This document shows, in pieces, positions 22,964 through 24,730 of a stretch of DNA of 24,730 bases (position 1 is its first letter; each line of letters opens with the position of its first letter). The notes beneath the pieces are model-generated. The model did not search any database and was not told the DNA's origin. It saw only the letters and a program-made list of their open reading frames with translations. Made by a program: the position numbers and the translations under genes. Location: positions 1 to 24,730 of the forward strand of contig JBKPDL010000207.1 in assembly GCA_046727855.1 (NCBI GenBank). Direction: 5' to 3'. The DNA comes from DASPWV01 sp046727855. GTDB taxonomy: Bacteria > Acidobacteriota > Vicinamibacteria > Vicinamibacterales > UBA2999.

Positions 22964-22987
22964 TGATACGCGACCTCTCACGTATCA
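22964..22987. promoter_or_regulatory. Operator-like 7-bp inverted repeat
   Basis: TGATACG (22964-22970) and CGTATCA (22981-22987) form an inverted repeat with a 10-base spacer, about 17 bp centre to centre. It lies about 53 bases upstream of the start of the small minus-strand hypothetical gene at 22911. The spacing fits a dimeric regulator site. No regulator is identified. Confidence 0.4.
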
Positions 22988-23032
22988 ATAACAGAATCGT
23001 AAACAAGTGTCGGGGAATCTCCGTGCAAACGA

Positions 23033-23131
23033 TTGCTCGGGACAACGTTTGGGATGAAGTCGATGATCCTTGCAGTTGCCTTGGAAAAGCAGGCCGATTT
23101 GATCGTGATGGGCTCGCATAGCCGCAACCGG
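23033..23131 (+). pseudogene. Universal stress protein remnant
   Basis: In a plus-strand frame beginning at a TTG, the peptide SMILAVALEKQADLIVMGSH followed by SRNR is recognisable as the middle of a Usp (the usual A...KADLIVMGSHSR strand and ATP loop). The rest of the domain is absent on both sides; the frame continues only as antisense of selA. It is a fragment, not a functional gene, and lies between the small hypothetical gene and selA. The intact Usp at 22153 is about 450 bases upstream, so this could be a decayed paralogue. Confidence 0.6.
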
Positions 23132-23173
23132 AAAACTTGCTTCAAATATCACGCTCTCAGCCTTAGGAGACGT

Positions 23174-24574
23174 CTAGGGCTTGCTCGCAATACCGGCGAC
23201 CGAACATGCAAGCTGGTCGTCCTCGCTCTCGTCAACTGTGCGGAGATCGAGAACGACCGCGTCGTCTGCAATACGAGCAATGATCGGCGGATCGAGCGCG
23301 CGCAGCGCCGCGTCGAGCGCGTCGGCGGTAAGACCCTCGCGCTCGATCGAAAGCAGCACCGTCGGCAGTTCCACACCCGGGGCGCTGCCGCCGCCGATCG
23401 CGGAGCCGCCGCTTACCAGTGCGACCGACCACCCCGAGGCCGCGAGGCGCTCGCCGAGCGACCGTGCCCGCGTCTCGATCGCGTCCGCGGTCAGCGTGAT
23501 CATCTGCAGGACGGGAATTGCTTGTGCCGCGCGTCCGGACAGATATTCGAGGAGCGTGCCCTCGAGGGCGGCGAGCGTCAGCTTGTCAACGCGCAGCGCG
23601 CGCATCAGAGCGTGCCTGCGCAGCTGATCGACGAGCGTCCTTTTGCCGACGATGATTCCGGCTTGCGGTCCGCCAAGCAATTTGTCGCCGCTGAAGCACA
23701 CCACGTCGACGCCCGCGGCAACCGACGCCTGCACCGTTGGCTCCCAATCGATCGAATCCAGGAGACAGCCGCTGCCGAGATCCTCAATGAGCGGAACGTT
23801 GGCCTCGTGTGCGGCCGCGACGAGATCGGTAAGCGCTGGTCTCTCGGTGAAGCCCTCGATACGAAAGTTCGACGGATGCACGCGCAGGACTCCGGCGGTC
23901 TTCGCGCCGATTGCAGCGCGATAATCCGCTACCCGAGTGCGGTTGGTGGTGCCGACCTCACGCAGCACGGCGCCCGACTGCGCCATCACGTCGGGCACGC
24001 GAAAGCCGCCGCCGATTTCCACCAGCTCGCCGCGCGAGACGATCACTTCGCGGCCCGCCGCCAGCCCCGCGAGAATCAACATCGTGGCGGCCGCGTTGTT
24101 GTTGACGACGATCGCGGCCTCGGCACCGGAGAGTGCGATTACGAGTTGCTCAGCGTGGACGCTTCGCGACCCGCGCGTTCCCTGGACGATGTCATATTCC
24201 AGGTTCGAATAGCCCTGCGCGATGGCCGTCAGGCGCGCGATTGCCGCTGCCGAAAGCGGTGCGCGGCCGAGATTGGTGTGAATGACGACACCGGTGGCGT
24301 TGATGACGCGGCGCAACGAGCCGCGAAAGCTGGAGGCGAGCCGGGCCGAAGCGCTGGCTTCAATCGCGGAGGCTGCCGCTTCGGTATCGTCAGGCGCGTC
24401 CTTGCCTTTTGCAATGCGATCGCGGATCTCCGCCGCCGCTTCGCGCAGTGCCGTGGTCGTGGCGGCGTGGCCGTGATCGCGCTCGAGGGTGACGACTGCG
24501 GGTCGTTGGCGCAGCTGCTCGATTGAGGGGATCACGCGGTAGTCCGGCACCGCCAAATCGTAATCGCAAGTCAT
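23174..24574 (-). CDS. selA: L-seryl-tRNA(Sec) selenium transferase
   Basis: SelA, 466 aa, converts seryl-tRNA(Sec) to selenocysteinyl-tRNA(Sec) using selenophosphate. It is a PLP enzyme of fold type I, decameric in characterised cases. The PLP lysine is K298 in CFSGDKLLGGPQAG; other family marks are RVINATGVVIHTNLGRAPLS (89-108), YSNLEYDIV (122-130), RGELVEIGGGFRVPDVM (181-197), GTTNRTR (208-214) and IEDLGSGCLLD (263-273). The length and N-terminal region are normal; the ATG at 24574 is preferred. The presence of selA implies that selB, selC and selD and selenoprotein genes exist in this genome. None lies in this window. Confidence 0.95.
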   Translation of the reverse strand: MTCDYDLAVPDYRVIPSIEQLRQRPAVVTLERDHGHAATTTALREAAAEIRDRIAKGKDAPDDTEAAASAIEASASARLASSFRGSLRRVINATGVVIHTNLGRAPLSAAAIARLTAIAQGYSNLEYDIVQGTRGSRSVHAEQLVIALSGAEAAIVVNNNAAATMLILAGLAAGREVIVSRGELVEIGGGFRVPDVMAQSGAVLREVGTTNRTRVADYRAAIGAKTAGVLRVHPSNFRIEGFTERPALTDLVAAAHEANVPLIEDLGSGCLLDSIDWEPTVQASVAAGVDVVCFSGDKLLGGPQAGIIVGKRTLVDQLRRHALMRALRVDKLTLAALEGTLLEYLSGRAAQAIPVLQMITLTADAIETRARSLGERLAASGWSVALVSGGSAIGGGSAPGVELPTVLLSIEREGLTADALDAALRALDPPIIARIADDAVVLDLRTVDESEDDQLACSVAGIASKP

Positions 24575-24599
24575 GCGAGGTGCCTAATCAGAGCGCCTT

Positions 24600-24658
24600 C
24601 ACAACCAAAAGAAAGCACGAAGCCCAGAAGGCCACGAAAGAAAACGACGAAAACGAGG
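24600..24658. repeat. Degenerate ACGAA-type repeat upstream of selA
   Basis: A purine-rich stretch has repeated ACGA(A) cores (AAGCACGAAGC, GGCCACGAAAG, AACGACGAAAACGAGG), low in complexity and unlike the surrounding codon-biased sequence. It lies just upstream of selA and may include its promoter. It resembles simple repeats dispersed in many bacterial genomes. The rest of 24575-24730 shows no gene I can support; the short minus-strand frames at the right edge may be the end of another gene but are too short to name. Confidence 0.4.
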
Positions 24659-24730
24659 TTGCGTCCCGTACGCTCGGAGATCGCCTGGCCCCAACCTCAC
24701 CTTCGTGTCACGCGATGGTCGGGATAGGCT

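Noticed and set aside
23033..24526. A 497-residue plus-strand frame over selA
   Set aside because: Only the first 33 residues or so (Usp-like) look like protein; the rest is antisense to selA, which has clear family motifs.
24575..24730. tRNA(Sec) gene upstream of selA
   Set aside because: No cloverleaf with the long variable arm or a TCA anticodon arm could be folded by eye; the stretch is mostly a purine-rich simple repeat.

Overview
The window is GC-rich, densely coded bacterial chromosome. The best taxonomic clue is an 812-aa duplicated MacB/FtsX-type permease (positions 17893-20331) of the ADOP class (acidobacterial duplicated orphan permease). Together with the base composition and the palindromic repeats, it suggests Acidobacteriota, possibly the Vicinamibacteria side. 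That placement is inference.

Layout. (1) 1-101, minus strand: first codons of a group-4-like glycosyltransferase that runs off the left edge. (2) 102-514: non-coding, with nested inverted repeats and a 13-bp tandem repeat, leading into the respiratory operon. (3) 515-12968, plus strand: a tightly packed complex I (NADH:quinone oxidoreductase) operon in the order nuoA, nuoB, nuoC, a gmhA-like SIS isomerase gene, nuoD, a fused nuoEF, nuoH, nuoJ, nuoK, nuoL, nuoM, nuoN. Most junctions overlap or are a few bases apart, and four genes start with GTG or TTG. nuoG and nuoI are absent although there is no gap where they normally lie. (4) 12969-13118: helically spaced CAGAT repeats. (5) 13119-14406: small single genes on both strands (YjbR/MmcQ-like protein, VOC/glyoxalase-fold protein, PaaI-like thioesterase). 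(6) 14418-17177, plus strand: a run of small membrane proteins (one apparently frameshifted, one with an HXXEE motif) with an alpha/beta hydrolase. (7) 17217-22581, plus strand: an exported HExxH protein, the ADOP permease, a truncated amidase remnant, an Nramp-type Mn/Fe transporter and an overlapping UspA gene. (8) 22621-24574: a small conserved hypothetical gene (minus), a UspA remnant, and selA (minus), which implies selenocysteine use by this organism.

How it works together. The Nuo proteins form the membrane arm (A, H, J, K, L, M, N), the connecting module (B, C, D) and the NADH-entry module (EF). NuoG and NuoI, which carry the iron-sulfur wire between EF and B, must come from elsewhere if the enzyme oxidises NADH. 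The gmhA-like gene inside the operon belongs to heptose/LPS precursor metabolism and is a passenger by position. The partial glycosyltransferase on the left may be connected to the same surface-polysaccharide theme. mntH and uspA look translationally coupled.

The most notable signals are the missing nuoG/nuoI with a fused nuoEF, the gmhA insertion, a perfect palindromic repeat that is translated as the C-terminal tail of NuoM, a Glu-to-Asp change at the key TM5 carboxylate of NuoM, and an apparent one-base frameshift in a membrane-protein gene. I see no CRISPR array, rRNA, tRNA, or complete insertion sequence.
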